The notes under the pieces: model-generated
What the model was told of the DNA's origin: nothing
Database searches by the model: none
Seen by the model: the letters and a program-made list of their open reading frames with translations, nothing else
Part shown: positions 34,940-44,425 of the stretch, piece by piece
How positions within the stretch are numbered: position 1 is the stretch's first letter
How the letters are laid out: each line of letters starts with the position of its first letter
Origin: Blastopirellula marina DSM 3645
Lineage (GTDB): Bacteria; Planctomycetota; Planctomycetia; Pirellulales; Pirellulaceae
Assembly: GCF_000153105.1 (NCBI RefSeq)
Contig: NZ_CH672376.1
Location: forward strand, 2,643,817-2,707,816
DNA: 64,000 nucleotides
Direction: 5' to 3'
Position numbers and translations under genes: made by a program

Positions 34940-36118
34940 GTGAACTACGAATACGTCGAATCTCAATCCCAACTCACTGAACTTTGCGACCGACTTCGCT
35001 CGGAGTCGCATATCTATTTTGACACCGAGTTCGTCTCGGAAGACGTCTATTTGCCCGACTTATGTCTGGTGCAGATCGCGGCCGGCGAGATATTGGCCAT
35101 TGTCGATCCGAAACGGATTGACGACATGAACGTCTTCTGGGAGCTGATCGCCGGCGGCGATCATGTCTCCGTCGTTCATTCGGGACGCGAAGAGTTTTTG
35201 TTTTGCTATCGTGCGACCGGCAAAGCGCCGGCCAATCTGTTCGATACGCAAATTGCCGGCGGCCTGATTGGAATGGAGTACCCTGCTTCGTTCGGTAATC
35301 TGATCCTGCGATTGCTCGACGAAAAGCTTCCCAAAGGCGAAACTCGCACCGATTGGCGCGTTCGCCCCCTCAGCTCGCGACAGATCGAATATGCGCTCAA
35401 TGACGTCGCCTACCTCGGCCCAGCCGCCCAAGAGTTAGAAAAAGAGCTGACCAAGTTAGATCGCACCAGTTGGCTGCAGGAAGAAATGACCTCCTGGCAG
35501 GAAGCGCTGATCGAATCGACGCAGCGCGCACGCTGGCGAAACGTATCGGGCACCGGCAGTCTCAGTCGTCGATCGTTGGCCATTGTCCGCGAACTCTGGA
35601 AGTGGCGCGACAAACGGGCTTCCGCCGCCAACATCCCGGCTCGTCGGATTCTGCGCGATGACTTGATCGCCGAGTTGGCGAAACGAAAATCGTCGAACCT
35701 GAAGCAAATTCGCGCGATTCGCGGCATGCAACGCAGCGATCTGAATCGCTACTTTGAAGAGATCGCCGACGCGATTCAAATCGCGCTCGAGCTGGACGAA
35801 AACGACTGCCCGTCATCGCAGCCCAGCTGGAACCAGGGAAAGCAGTACGGCGTACTCGGCCAATTTTTGGCGGCCGCGCTCGGCAGCATCTGCCGCGAGG
35901 CGAAAGTCGCCCCCAGCCTGGCTTGCACCGTACAAGATGTCCGGGACCTGATTGCGCATCATATGGATGGAGCGCCCGAAGCGCCGTCGCTCGCTCAAGG
36001 TTGGCGAGCCGAAGTGATCGGCAAGACGATCGAAGATCTGCTGGACGGCTCGCTGGTCGTTCGAGTCGGTGATCCGCGAGCGGTTGAACCGTTGGCGTTT
36101 GATCGCCGCAACGACTAA
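34940..36118 (+). CDS. rnd: Ribonuclease D
   Basis: A 392-residue 3'-5' exoribonuclease that trims tRNA and other stable RNA. The DEDD-type active site is visible: YFDTEFVSE (Asp/Glu), HVSVVHSGREEF, LFDTQIAGGLIG and YALNDVAYL. An HRDC domain follows (LWKWRDKRASAANIPARRIL, then IRGMQRSDLNRY). It starts at GTG 34940. Full length and intact. It converges with the DUF11 gene across a terminator that serves the other strand. Confidence 0.92.
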   Translation: MNYEYVESQSQLTELCDRLRSESHIYFDTEFVSEDVYLPDLCLVQIAAGEILAIVDPKRIDDMNVFWELIAGGDHVSVVHSGREEFLFCYRATGKAPANLFDTQIAGGLIGMEYPASFGNLILRLLDEKLPKGETRTDWRVRPLSSRQIEYALNDVAYLGPAAQELEKELTKLDRTSWLQEEMTSWQEALIESTQRARWRNVSGTGSLSRRSLAIVRELWKWRDKRASAANIPARRILRDDLIAELAKRKSSNLKQIRAIRGMQRSDLNRYFEEIADAIQIALELDENDCPSSQPSWNQGKQYGVLGQFLAAALGSICREAKVAPSLACTVQDVRDLIAHHMDGAPEAPSLAQGWRAEVIGKTIEDLLDGSLVVRVGDPRAVEPLAFDRRND

Positions 36119-36142
36119 GCGCGGCCAAATGCCGGGCCTACG

Positions 36143-36173
36143 AAAAACAGCCTGTTGATTGCTCAACAGGCTG
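36143..36173 (-). terminator. Intrinsic terminator of the DUF11 surface-protein gene
   Basis: A perfect 11-bp stem (CAGCCTGTTGA, 36148-36158, with 36163-36173) and TTGC loop are followed on the minus strand by TTTTT opposite 36143-36147. Confidence 0.88.
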
Positions 36174-36201
36174 CGAAGCGGTGCTTGGTGGGTCGCTTGG
36201 A

Positions 36202-38460
36202 TTAGCGAAAGCGGCTGTAAGGCGTTGGCGACAAGGGGGTCGGTTCGACCGGCCGATGCGCTTCCATGAGCGGCGTCTTTAGCGGAGTTGACTGCTGCTG
36301 TTGCGTCGATTTTGACAACACGCCTTCTCCATAGAAGCGAGTCGTCTCTTCGCTTGCTAGTTTCGTGACCGGCTCGCGACAGCGAACCTCCGCTCGGAAA
36401 CTATGGCTGCCGGCGGTCAACGCTTTGGCCGACACCTTCAGGACCAGGTTCTTCTCTGGGCCCAGCGATTGGATCGGGCTGAAGATCACCTGACCGGCGT
36501 CAATGGTCGCCTGGCCGCCGGAGACCTGCGTCGGTTCGATTCCTTGCGAGAACTGAACCGTCACTTCGATCCCTTCAGCCGCTTTGGTGCCGCGGTTATC
36601 CAGGCGAAATTCGTAGGTTACTTCTTCGCCTACCGGCGCCGGGCCCTTAGGATCGTTGACGTACAGTTTCAGATCGGCGACCGATTCGACCATCGTCGTG
36701 ATGTTTTGCGAAGCCAGCAAACCGTCGGACGATCGGCAATTGGCGATGATCGAGTTGTTGCCTCCGACCATCAACGTGCAGTCGAGCTTTAGCGGGCGAA
36801 CCGCTTGGGCTTCGAGCGCGCCAATCGTCCAAACCACTTTGTTGCCCACAGCGTCATACTTGCCGCCGTCCGAGCATGATTCAAACTTGGCGCCGGTCGG
36901 CAACGTCGCTTCGGCGGTCACGCCGCTCGCTTGTGCGTTGCCGTTGTTCGTGATGTTGAACAGGTAGCTGGCCGAGGTCGCCGCATATTTGACCGGAGGT
37001 CCGCTGGCGACCATCTGCAGGTTGGCGCGACGCACGATCACCGCTTCGGACGCTTCTGACCGGAGCCCGCCATCGGCGAACGCTTCGGCCGAGATGTTCA
37101 GTTTTCCCGCTTGGCGAGCGGCGAATTCGACTTCGATCACTTTCTTGCCGCCCGGCGGAATGTCGCCGATCTGGTCGAACGTGGTCGGGTCTTGTCCCGC
37201 TTTGAGCGGCATCAGCGTGATGCCGACGTTCTCGGCGACGCCGCTGCCGGGATTGGTGATTACGATGCTGTAGATTTGCGTTTCGCCAAACAGCACTTCG
37301 CTGGGGCCTTGAATCGCCATGTTCAGTTTCGGTTCGAGCACGTTGACCACGGTCGAGGCGCTGGCCGCCGAGAAGGCGACGTCGACTCCCAGGTCAAAGC
37401 CGCGAATGCTGCGCGTCGCCAGCTCCAATTGCAGCGACCCTTCGGACCCGGCCGGTAAGACCGGAATCTGCCAGACGATAAAGTTGGAAGCGCCCCCCAT
37501 TGTGTTCGCTTGGGCGGTGCCCATGCCGGCGCGTTGGTTGACCAGTTCGACGCCGTGGGGCGTTTGAATCTTGATGGTTAGCTCGCGAGCGTCGACTTTG
37601 CCCAGGTTTTTGGCGACTACCTCAAACAAGCCAGGTTTGCCGACCACCATCGACTTCGGACCGACCGTCTGCACCGCCACCGTCGGCGATGCGACCGTCA
37701 GCAAAGCGCCGTCGGTTGGGCTACGCGTCGCGGCTGGTTGATCCGAGTTACCACGGCTAAAACGCATCGGGTTCTCGCTGGCGTCGGCCGGCGCTGAATT
37801 GGGCAGAGCCGGTTGAGCAGTCTCGGCGGGGTCAGCGTTCCAGCGCGAAATCGGCGCCGGAGCGGCAGGCGCGAAGCGGCTTTCACTGGAAGGCGCCGTC
37901 GCAGCAGGGGCTTCCGGTTTGGCGGTCTGACTCGCGGCCGGGTTAAAGCGTCGTGATGATGGTTGCGGTGCGGCAGCGGCCGGCGGGGGCGACGATTCGA
38001 GCGGCTTGGCGGCTGGGTTTCCGCCTTCTTCCATCGCCGATAGAGCGGCTCGCAATGCCGGCGGCAGTCCCGCGGCGCTCGATGCTCCACCGGGAGCAGA
38101 TGCTTCACGGCGTCGGCTCGACGGCTTTTCGTCCTCTTCCGCGGCGGTCAATTGCGTGGTCGGCGCCGGTAGATCGGTAACCGATCGTTCGATCGGTCGA
38201 CGAATCGGCAGCGCGCCTTGGGGCTGGAACTTTTGTAGTGGAATCAGCTCTTCTTCCGCTCCGGCCAAGCGAATCGCTCCGTGCGAATGCCCATCATCGA
38301 GCGCGATCGCATGGACGGCGCCTGGCAGATGGCCCGCGATTCGACCGGGCTCAGCGGCGTTGCTATCATTCGCAGCGGCTTCGTCGCTGCTAAGATAGTA
38401 GGCGCTGACGGCCACGAGGACGCTAAGGCTAACCGAGATAACGATGGCTTTTCGGAACAT
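36202..38460 (-). CDS. Exported DUF11/CARDB-repeat surface protein
   Basis: A 752-residue protein with an N-terminal signal or anchor (IVISVSLSVLVAVSAYYLSS), a Pro/Ala/Ser-rich disordered region to about residue 260, and at least four Ig-like DUF11/CARDB modules. Examples are VVAKNLGKVDARELTIKIQT, IVITNPGSGVAENVGITL, LFNITNNGNAQASGVTAE and YEFRLDNRGTKAAEGIEV. Such repeats build long cell-wall or S-layer proteins. Short SRF-type motifs (SSRRF, SESRFA, and the last residues PYSRFR) resemble those in the thioredoxin-YHS protein. Likely an abundant envelope protein; no enzymatic residues are seen. Its terminator is just downstream. Confidence 0.87.
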   Translation of the reverse strand: MFRKAIVISVSLSVLVAVSAYYLSSDEAAANDSNAAEPGRIAGHLPGAVHAIALDDGHSHGAIRLAGAEEELIPLQKFQPQGALPIRRPIERSVTDLPAPTTQLTAAEEDEKPSSRRREASAPGGASSAAGLPPALRAALSAMEEGGNPAAKPLESSPPPAAAAPQPSSRRFNPAASQTAKPEAPAATAPSSESRFAPAAPAPISRWNADPAETAQPALPNSAPADASENPMRFSRGNSDQPAATRSPTDGALLTVASPTVAVQTVGPKSMVVGKPGLFEVVAKNLGKVDARELTIKIQTPHGVELVNQRAGMGTAQANTMGGASNFIVWQIPVLPAGSEGSLQLELATRSIRGFDLGVDVAFSAASASTVVNVLEPKLNMAIQGPSEVLFGETQIYSIVITNPGSGVAENVGITLMPLKAGQDPTTFDQIGDIPPGGKKVIEVEFAARQAGKLNISAEAFADGGLRSEASEAVIVRRANLQMVASGPPVKYAATSASYLFNITNNGNAQASGVTAEATLPTGAKFESCSDGGKYDAVGNKVVWTIGALEAQAVRPLKLDCTLMVGGNNSIIANCRSSDGLLASQNITTMVESVADLKLYVNDPKGPAPVGEEVTYEFRLDNRGTKAAEGIEVTVQFSQGIEPTQVSGGQATIDAGQVIFSPIQSLGPEKNLVLKVSAKALTAGSHSFRAEVRCREPVTKLASEETTRFYGEGVLSKSTQQQQSTPLKTPLMEAHRPVEPTPLSPTPYSRFR

Positions 38461-38607
38461 AGCTGAAACCCAACTGGGGGATGGAAATCGGTGGTCTCAG
38501 ACGTTGGTATCGGTCGTAACGCGCCGAACGGTTTAATGTATTTTGTCGATAGCGGAAAATAGCGAGACTTTGACGGATGTAGCGTCCGTCGGGAGAAAGT
38601 AAGAAAT

Positions 38608-38928
38608 ATGTCGAGACGCGAACAGATCGAAGCGTTGCTAGCAGATGAGCCGAACGATTCGTTCCTGCTGTACGGCCTGGCGATGGAATATCGCAAAGAA
38701 GGCGCCCATGCCGAGGCGCTTGCTCGCTTTGAGCAGTTAATCCAGCAGACTCCTCCCTATGTGCCGGCCTACTTTATGGCAGGGCAAATGCTCGCCGAAG
38801 CGGGACGCGCCAATGAGTCGCGAACTTGGCTGCGCGATGGAATTGAGGAAGCCCAGCGGCAAGGGAACTCGCATGCCGCCGGCGAAATGTCGGAACTGTT
38901 GATGACGCTCGGTCAGATGGGAGAGTAG
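38608..38928 (+). CDS. Small TPR protein
   Basis: A 106-residue helical protein with two to three tetratricopeptide repeats: NDSFLLYGLAMEYRKEGAHA, ALARFEQLIQQTPPYVPAYF and MAGQMLAEAGRANESRTWLR. It is probably an adaptor. It lies 4 bp before the gamma-carbonic-anhydrase-like gene and shares its transcript; the linkage is a useful clue but gives no function. Confidence 0.82.
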   Translation: MSRREQIEALLADEPNDSFLLYGLAMEYRKEGAHAEALARFEQLIQQTPPYVPAYFMAGQMLAEAGRANESRTWLRDGIEEAQRQGNSHAAGEMSELLMTLGQMGE

Positions 38929-38932
38929 CCTG

Positions 38933-39460
38933 ATGACCAAGCGGCTGCAGCTTGAGTTCCACGACCATTTGATCGCGGCGACGGCTTGGATTGCTCCCAC
39001 CGCGACCGTGTTGGGAGACGTCACGTTGGGGCACGAATCGATCGTGCTCTTCTCAGCCGTCGTGCGCGGCGATACCGAGCAGATCCGCATCGGCGCCGCG
39101 TGCAATGTGCAAGATGGCGCCGTCCTGCACGCCGATCCCGGCTCTCCTTGCTTGTTAGGGGATCGCGTCTCGGTCGGCCATCGCGCGATCGTACATGGCG
39201 CGGTCGTCGAGGATGACGTCTTGATCGGCATGGGGGCGATTGTCCTCAACGGGGCGAAGATCGGCGCCGGCTCGTTAGTCGCTGCTGGAGCGCTGATCAC
39301 CGAAAACTGCGTGATCCCGCCGCGCAGCGTCGTGATGGGCGTCCCCGGCAAAGTGGTTCGCCATACGACCGACGAAGACCTAGCCCGCATCCATCATGCG
39401 TCCGAGCATTATCGCTTGGCTTCGCAGGAATATTTAGAAGCGTATGAGGGAATTGGTTAG
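38933..39460 (+). CDS. Gamma-carbonic-anhydrase-family hexapeptide protein
   Basis: A 175-residue left-handed beta-helix protein with I/V-x-x-x-x-x hexapeptide steps (AWIAPTATVLGDVTLGHESI, IGAACNVQDGAVLHAD, VGHRAIVHGAVVEDDVLIGM). The three metal-binding histidines of the gamma-CA family fit His in VLHAD, VGHRA and IVHGA. Members include YrdA and CaiE-like proteins; many lack proven carbonic anhydrase activity. It starts at ATG 38933 with GGAG upstream. Confidence 0.88.
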   Translation: MTKRLQLEFHDHLIAATAWIAPTATVLGDVTLGHESIVLFSAVVRGDTEQIRIGAACNVQDGAVLHADPGSPCLLGDRVSVGHRAIVHGAVVEDDVLIGMGAIVLNGAKIGAGSLVAAGALITENCVIPPRSVVMGVPGKVVRHTTDEDLARIHHASEHYRLASQEYLEAYEGIG

Positions 39461-39551
39461 GAAAAGCGGAAAGCCGAATTAAGCAGGAGCTTGGCCAGAA
39501 CCTCCGTGCTTTCCTTAGATATTAGGATTTAGTCACTCGACATTCCAAAAA

Positions 39552-40115
39552 CTATCCCTTGGTCTTCTTGACGCCGCAGCCGCCCACCAGCGAGCAAGTC
39601 GAGCAACTGCTGCCGCAGCCGGGGCCTTCATCGGTTCCACAGCCGGGGCCGCAGCCTTCGTCCAATAGCTTGGCGAACTCGCGAATCCGCACTTTGGCGT
39701 CGTACGTTTCGGCCAGACCTTCCGTCAGCCTTTCGATCTCTGGCGATACTTCTCCCAGAAAATAGAAGAAGAGCGATTGTCCGTCGAAAAGTTGCTCGAC
39801 GTCGATCAGCGTTGCGTCCAGGTTGCGTTGGGCAAGTTGCGCCGTACAGGCCGACATCGCTTCTTGCTTGTTTTTCTCGAGTCGCGCCAGCAACATTTCG
39901 TCTTGCTGCGTCATGCCGCGAAGGATCGAACCGTCGGTGTCTTGCCCCTTTTCGGTGGCCGGGCTGAGGATTTCGCCGACTTCCAGGCCGCGCGAAGTAC
40001 GGCAAACGACCCGCATGCCGCGGCGATAAGCGACCGCATCGACCGATACGAAGCGGCCAATCTGGCCAACAGCGCCGACGCGGACTAGGTGAGTGCGGTG
40101 GATCGTCGAGATCAT
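39552..40115 (-). CDS. PSP1 C-terminal-domain protein with cysteine-rich tail
   Basis: A 187-residue protein of the PSP1/RicT-like family. The domain shows VSVDAVAYRRGMRVVCRTSRGLEVGEIL and FLGEVSPEIERL. RicT-type proteins take part in the Ric complex that affects RNA processing in Bacillus. The last 35 residues hold six cysteines (GCGPGCGTDEGPGCGSSCST, then SLVGGCG), which could ligate an Fe-S cluster or zinc; Ric proteins are known to bind Fe-S clusters. No clear operon partners. Confidence 0.83.
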   Translation of the reverse strand: MISTIHRTHLVRVGAVGQIGRFVSVDAVAYRRGMRVVCRTSRGLEVGEILSPATEKGQDTDGSILRGMTQQDEMLLARLEKNKQEAMSACTAQLAQRNLDATLIDVEQLFDGQSLFFYFLGEVSPEIERLTEGLAETYDAKVRIREFAKLLDEGCGPGCGTDEGPGCGSSCSTCSLVGGCGVKKTKG

Positions 40116-40247
40116 GAAAAGCCTTGCGGTTGGGGGTATCTATCCCCAATTTTGCCTTGTTTCGCGCGGTTCGCCAAGCGGCGCCCCGCTTGGCGAACGG
40201 TGTCGGCCTGGCTCGGCTGGGTCACGTGAGCGTCATTTCAGGGGCCC

Positions 40248-41087
40248 TCACAGCGCGCCATGCTGCTGAAGCAACTGCTGAAAGCTTGACCAAAATTGGG
40301 TTCCGCTCTCATACTGCTGCGGAGACATCTGGTATTGATACTCCTCCAGATAGTCGAGTTGCTGCTGCGTCGCGTCGACATACGAGTAATCGCCGCGAGC
40401 GAGCGGATTGACCCAGTCAACGTCGCCAGGCTCGCGTTGCCGAACAAAGGAGCCTTGGTCGTCGACGATCAGATTCGCGAACAGCACCGGCAGTTTCATC
40501 TGCAATTCGTAATGCATCTTCTCTTGAGGAGAAAGATCGGCGGTCGCCGCCTCCCAAGCGTCGGCAGCACTTTTGGGAGTACGGCTATCAGGAAAGCGAA
40601 TGCCGAGCCCTTTGCCGCTTTGCGTCAAGCCATCGAAGTTGAGATCGACCTGCGCCGGCGGCGGAATCAACAGATTCAGGGCGCCCTCTTCGTTCAGACT
40701 ATCGACTCGGATCGGATCGGCCAGCCGCTGCACATGCTGAATCGTTTGCAATTCGTCCTTAGAAAGCCCCTGCAAAAAGCTTTGCGGATCGGAGTAGCCT
40801 CCTTCGTTGAGCGAGCGGACCAGGATATCGCCGTAGTCTTGCTTCAACTGGGCCGGATCATAGTCGGCGGCGTAACTGGCCGCTTTGGCCGGGCCAAACC
40901 AGTTGGTCCAGCTGCTGCGAACGTCCTCTTCCAGCGTTTGATCCGAGGAATACTCCTCCGCCGATTCGTAGCCGGAATGGCCTGCTTGCTGCAAGATCTC
41001 GGTAAAGAGACTTTGCAGTTGATCGTCGGGCGAAAGCGGTTTCGCGGCGACCGCCGCGTTGGCGCTAGCTGAAGCGTCAATTTGCAT
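40248..41087 (-). CDS. Hypothetical acidic protein
   Basis: A 279-residue soluble, acidic, Gln/Asp/Ser-rich protein without a signal peptide or known motifs. It starts MQIDASASANAAVAAKPLSP and ends with QYQMSPQQYESGTQFWSSFQ; the helical content is high (LSKDELQTIQHVQRLADPIR). Not recognised. It is divergent from bioB with about 260 bp between them. The intact frame and consistent codon use support a real gene. Confidence 0.75.
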   Translation of the reverse strand: MQIDASASANAAVAAKPLSPDDQLQSLFTEILQQAGHSGYESAEEYSSDQTLEEDVRSSWTNWFGPAKAASYAADYDPAQLKQDYGDILVRSLNEGGYSDPQSFLQGLSKDELQTIQHVQRLADPIRVDSLNEEGALNLLIPPPAQVDLNFDGLTQSGKGLGIRFPDSRTPKSAADAWEAATADLSPQEKMHYELQMKLPVLFANLIVDDQGSFVRQREPGDVDWVNPLARGDYSYVDATQQQLDYLEEYQYQMSPQQYESGTQFWSSFQQLLQQHGAL

Positions 41088-41346
41088 TGTTGGTTTTCCC
41101 CCACAAAAAACGCGGCCATCTTTCCCCCACGTTGGGGATTACTCTGATTTTCGGCAAGAGAATGGGGGAGACTTCAGCATCTCGCGAAAAAGAGAGGGCT
41201 CGCGCCATAAACGCGCAGGCGCCGCCGAAATCTAGTGAGACCAGGAGAAATAGCGAGAGAGGGCTCCGCCGACCTACCCTCTTCAGCCGCTTCGATTTAC
41301 AATACGGGGCAATTCTGCAACACACTTTGGGCAACGAGATTGATCG

Positions 41347-42390
41347 ATGGCGATTGTTGAAGAGACGACCCTGACGGCTGAGAACCGCTGGATGAAGCTG
41401 GCCCACGACGTTTTGGCGGGCGCACGCTTGAGCGAAGAAGATGGCTTGGCGATCTTGCGCAGCAGCGACGACGAGCTGCTCGATCTGTTGTCCGCCGCAT
41501 TCGCGATCCGCAAACGTCACTTTGGCAAAACGGTTCAGCTGTATCAGTTGATGAACGCCAAAAGCGGGCTCTGCCCTGAAGATTGCGGCTACTGCTCGCA
41601 GTCGAAGGTCTCGGACGCCGAGATCCCCAAATACAACTTCCTCAGCCGCGACAAGCTGATGCAAGGCGCCGAGATCGCCGCCGAGCGCGGCGTAAAGACC
41701 TACTGCATCGTGATCTCGGCCCGCGGTCCCAACGAACGCGAAATGAACGCGGTCGAAACGATCGTGCCTGAGATCAAGCAAAAGTACGACTTGAAGATCT
41801 GCGCCTGTCTGGGATTGTTGTCGCAAGATCAGGCCGAGCGGCTGAAAGCTTGCGGCGTGGATCGCGTCAATCATAACGTCAACACCAGTAAAGATTACTA
41901 CGAGAAGATCTGCTCGACCCACACCTACGAAGACCGGATCGAAACCCTCTCGGCCGTCCGCAACGCCGGCATCGAACTCTGCAGCGGCGGTATCGTCGGC
42001 ATGGGCGAAACCGATCTCGACGTCGTCCGCATGGCGAACGAACTGCGTGACTTGAACGTCGAATCGATCCCCGTCAACTTCTTGAATCCGATCGAAGGAA
42101 CTCCGCTGCACGAGCAAGGTCGCGACCTGACGCCGCGCCGCTGCTTGAAGATCTTGGCGATGTACCGCTTCGCCAATCCAACCAGCGAACTGCGCATCGC
42201 CGGTGGTCGCGAGATCCACCTGCGCAGTTTGCAGCCGCTCGGTTTGTACGCCGCCAACTCGATCTTTCTTGGCGATTATTTGACCACCTCCGGTCAACAA
42301 GCCGAAGACGACTACCGCATGCTGGAAGATCTCGGCTTTGAGGTCACCAAATGCGACGAAGCCGTCGTCGGACAGCAACCTGCATCGTAG
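41347..42390 (+). CDS. bioB: Biotin synthase
   Basis: A 347-residue radical SAM enzyme that inserts sulfur into dethiobiotin, the last step of biotin synthesis. The radical SAM cluster is CPEDCGYCSQS and the [2Fe-2S] ligands fit Cys in CIVISARGP, CACLGLL and CSGGIVGMGE with the Arg in ELRIAGGREIHL. YNFLSRD-like and NHNVNTSKDYYEKICSTHTY are typical. Full length. No other bio gene is in the window; a long open frame on the opposite strand is a shadow. Confidence 0.97.
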   Translation: MAIVEETTLTAENRWMKLAHDVLAGARLSEEDGLAILRSSDDELLDLLSAAFAIRKRHFGKTVQLYQLMNAKSGLCPEDCGYCSQSKVSDAEIPKYNFLSRDKLMQGAEIAAERGVKTYCIVISARGPNEREMNAVETIVPEIKQKYDLKICACLGLLSQDQAERLKACGVDRVNHNVNTSKDYYEKICSTHTYEDRIETLSAVRNAGIELCSGGIVGMGETDLDVVRMANELRDLNVESIPVNFLNPIEGTPLHEQGRDLTPRRCLKILAMYRFANPTSELRIAGGREIHLRSLQPLGLYAANSIFLGDYLTTSGQQAEDDYRMLEDLGFEVTKCDEAVVGQQPAS

Positions 42391-42404
42391 GGCCGCTCTG
42401 CGTG

Positions 42405-42537
42405 GGGTGCGTCAAGACGCACATGCCCCTGCTTATGCATGGGGGAAACATTCCCAGCGTGGTTTCAAGCAATGGCGTTTCCACGCTTCTCGGTTGGTTG
42501 CCGATTTGGCAGGTTCGCGGTGCGTCTTGACGCACCC
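42405..42537. repeat. Inverted-repeat element after bioB
   Basis: A perfect 18-bp inverted repeat (GGGTGCGTCAAGACGCAC at 42405-42422 and its complement at 42520-42537) encloses about 97 bp with an inner AGCGTGG/CCACGCT pair. The long structured unit looks like a small non-autonomous mobile element or a REP-like unit. No gene is in it. Confidence 0.75.
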
Positions 42538-42578
42538 TACCCAGACTTCGCTACTTTCGCGAAGTAGGAAGTAGGACT

Positions 42579-42680
42579 GGACCGGACCGCTTCGTTTTTT
42601 TCGAGCCGAAAGGTTGGACCGGACCGCTTCGTTTTTTTCGAGTCGGAAGGTTGGACCGGACCGTCTCGCTTTTTCGAGGA
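42579..42680. repeat. 37-bp tandem repeat, three copies
   Basis: Two nearly identical 37-bp units (42579-42615, 42616-42652), each starting GGACCGGACCGCTTCG then a T-run and CGAG, are followed by a third, partly decayed unit from 42653. The unit is too regular for chance. There are no spacers, so it is not a CRISPR array. The rest of 42391-42907 (516 bp) holds no gene. Confidence 0.85.
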
Positions 42681-42907
42681 CGATGATGGGCGATGGTTGG
42701 AAAGTTGGATGGTGACAGCACGAAGTACAGCGGCGCATAGAATCTCCATTCCCGTCAACGTTTTGGGCTGACGAGTGATCGCGATTCGAGGGTTGATTCT
42801 CCACCGGTAATCGACCCGAATTCCGTGCGCTTTGTCAATCAACAATTTTAGGCGCCGAGCTCACCGGAACGCGACGCACGCATTGGCGGCGCTGACATGG
42901 TTCGCAG

Positions 42908-44425
42908 TTACAACTGTTTCAGCATCTCGGCCGCGGTCGTTTCAAATTTCTCTTGCCACTCGGGCGCCAATAGGCAATCGCTGTCTTCCTGGGCCCCGCC
43001 GCGGTTTTGCATCTGTTCTACCGTAGGGCAATAGTAAATGTAGCCGTTGGTGTACCCGGCGACGTAGGTCAGGTCGTGGGGAGAGTTGCCTTTGATGTTC
43101 ATGCCGACCGGGCTGGTCAATTCGCCGGGAAACGTTAGCAGCACAAAGTCGCCGATCCGCAGCGCCGTCACTTCCACATCGATCGTCCGTTTGCCAGAGT
43201 CGACCATGTTCGTCTGATGCTTGCGCAAGAGAGCCCGGTTGGCTTGCAACCGAGTCAGCTTTTCCATCGTAAAGACATTTTGCAGGTAGGCTTGCACCGC
43301 TTTCCGGTTCTGAGCGTCCAGCGACCTCAGATCGCTCCGCTCTTGCACTTCGTCGTAAAGATAACGATGCGAGTAATAGGATGGAAATTCAGGCGACAGT
43401 TTGTGTTTCAGCATCAACGACATAAACGTCTTGAAGTTCAACGTGGTCCCCTGCAGGTTACCCAGCAAACGCCGTTCTTCGGCGTCCAACTCTGCGATCT
43501 TGTCGGCCAGGTCGCTGCGCGGCAGCGTCAACGTTTGATTCAACATCGCCAGGCGATTGTCGGGTTTGCATTCGATTTGGCGAACGGCTTTCAGAGTGCT
43601 GAGCCCTAACAAATTGCCGAGCGGTTCTGCGCTGCGAGGATGATCGACATCTTTGTAATAGGCAGGGTTAATATCGCCCGCACAGCCTTGCAGGAAAAGC
43701 GCCAGCGTCCCTTCGCTGAGGTTATCTTCGATCACCTGCGAAGCGTATCCGATGATGTCGGCGGTGTTGGCTCCGTTAGGAACGCCTTGGATCGGGTGAC
43801 AAGCGAAATTGTAGATGACGGCCAAGGTCTCGCCGTTTTCGCGATCCAAACGGAGCACGCCGATCTCGGGATCGGTCGCGCCCACGCCGGCGACTTCTTC
43901 ATCCGGCGGCAGCGAATAGGCGTGTCGAACGTCGATCTCCTGACCGTTTTTCAGCTTCAAGCGGCGATTCTCCATGATGCGATTCTCGCTGCCGCTGCCG
44001 GCGCCGATCCGCACCGGCGTCATATGGCTAATGGCCTCCTTCACCGCTCGAACGGTGTGATCGGTAATGTCGGGAAGGATCACGCCGTGACAGTGACTCG
44101 CGTTCACCAAGACGTGGGACGGCGGAATGCCGAGTTCCGATTCGAGACGCTTCCGCATCGTCGGCAAATAGTCGTTCTTGATGCGTCCGATTTCCCCGAT
44201 CGCGACGGCGTCGACCGAGATCAACACCGTCGTCAGCGAGTCATCTTTGATCGCTACCACTTTGACGTAGAGCGGATCGTTGACGGGACCGGCGCTGTAG
44301 TCCGTGATGTCAATCTTGGCCGCGCCGGCCGAGAGCGTCGAAGCGTCAGCGGCGGAAACGCTGTTCGGCATTGTGAGCGAGAACAGCACGAGACAGAACG
44401 AGAAACGCAGGAGTCTTGCCAGCAT
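42908..44425 (-). CDS. Exported neutral/alkaline ceramidase-like hydrolase
   Basis: A 505-residue exported protein; the signal peptide is RFSFCLVLFSLTMPNSVSAA. The N-terminal part matches the neutral/alkaline ceramidase family: SAGAAKIDITDYSAGP, SVDAVAIG, HVLVNASHCHGV (zinc-ligand-like His), NFACHPIQGVPNGANTADII and LFLQGCAGDINPAYY. Neutral ceramidases cleave the amide bond of ceramides in the exported state. Planctomycetes carry many such proteins, and the true substrate is unknown. The start is chosen by the signal peptide; the reading from 44602 would add 59 non-coding-like residues. Confidence 0.85.
   Translation of the reverse strand: MLARLLRFSFCLVLFSLTMPNSVSAADASTLSAGAAKIDITDYSAGPVNDPLYVKVVAIKDDSLTTVLISVDAVAIGEIGRIKNDYLPTMRKRLESELGIPPSHVLVNASHCHGVILPDITDHTVRAVKEAISHMTPVRIGAGSGSENRIMENRRLKLKNGQEIDVRHAYSLPPDEEVAGVGATDPEIGVLRLDRENGETLAVIYNFACHPIQGVPNGANTADIIGYASQVIEDNLSEGTLALFLQGCAGDINPAYYKDVDHPRSAEPLGNLLGLSTLKAVRQIECKPDNRLAMLNQTLTLPRSDLADKIAELDAEERRLLGNLQGTTLNFKTFMSLMLKHKLSPEFPSYYSHRYLYDEVQERSDLRSLDAQNRKAVQAYLQNVFTMEKLTRLQANRALLRKHQTNMVDSGKRTIDVEVTALRIGDFVLLTFPGELTSPVGMNIKGNSPHDLTYVAGYTNGYIYYCPTVEQMQNRGGAQEDSDCLLAPEWQEKFETTAAEMLKQL

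Noticed and set aside
41077..42378. 433-codon open frame opposite bioB
   Set aside because: It is the antisense shadow of a clear biotin synthase gene; the translation is rich in Ala/Asp/Arg with no motif.
42579..42680. Possible CRISPR array
   Set aside because: The 37-bp units are directly joined with no spacers, and no cas gene is near.
42433..42804. Open frames in the repeat region after bioB
   Set aside because: They translate the inverted and tandem repeats; the residues repeat with the DNA unit and have no ribosome binding site.
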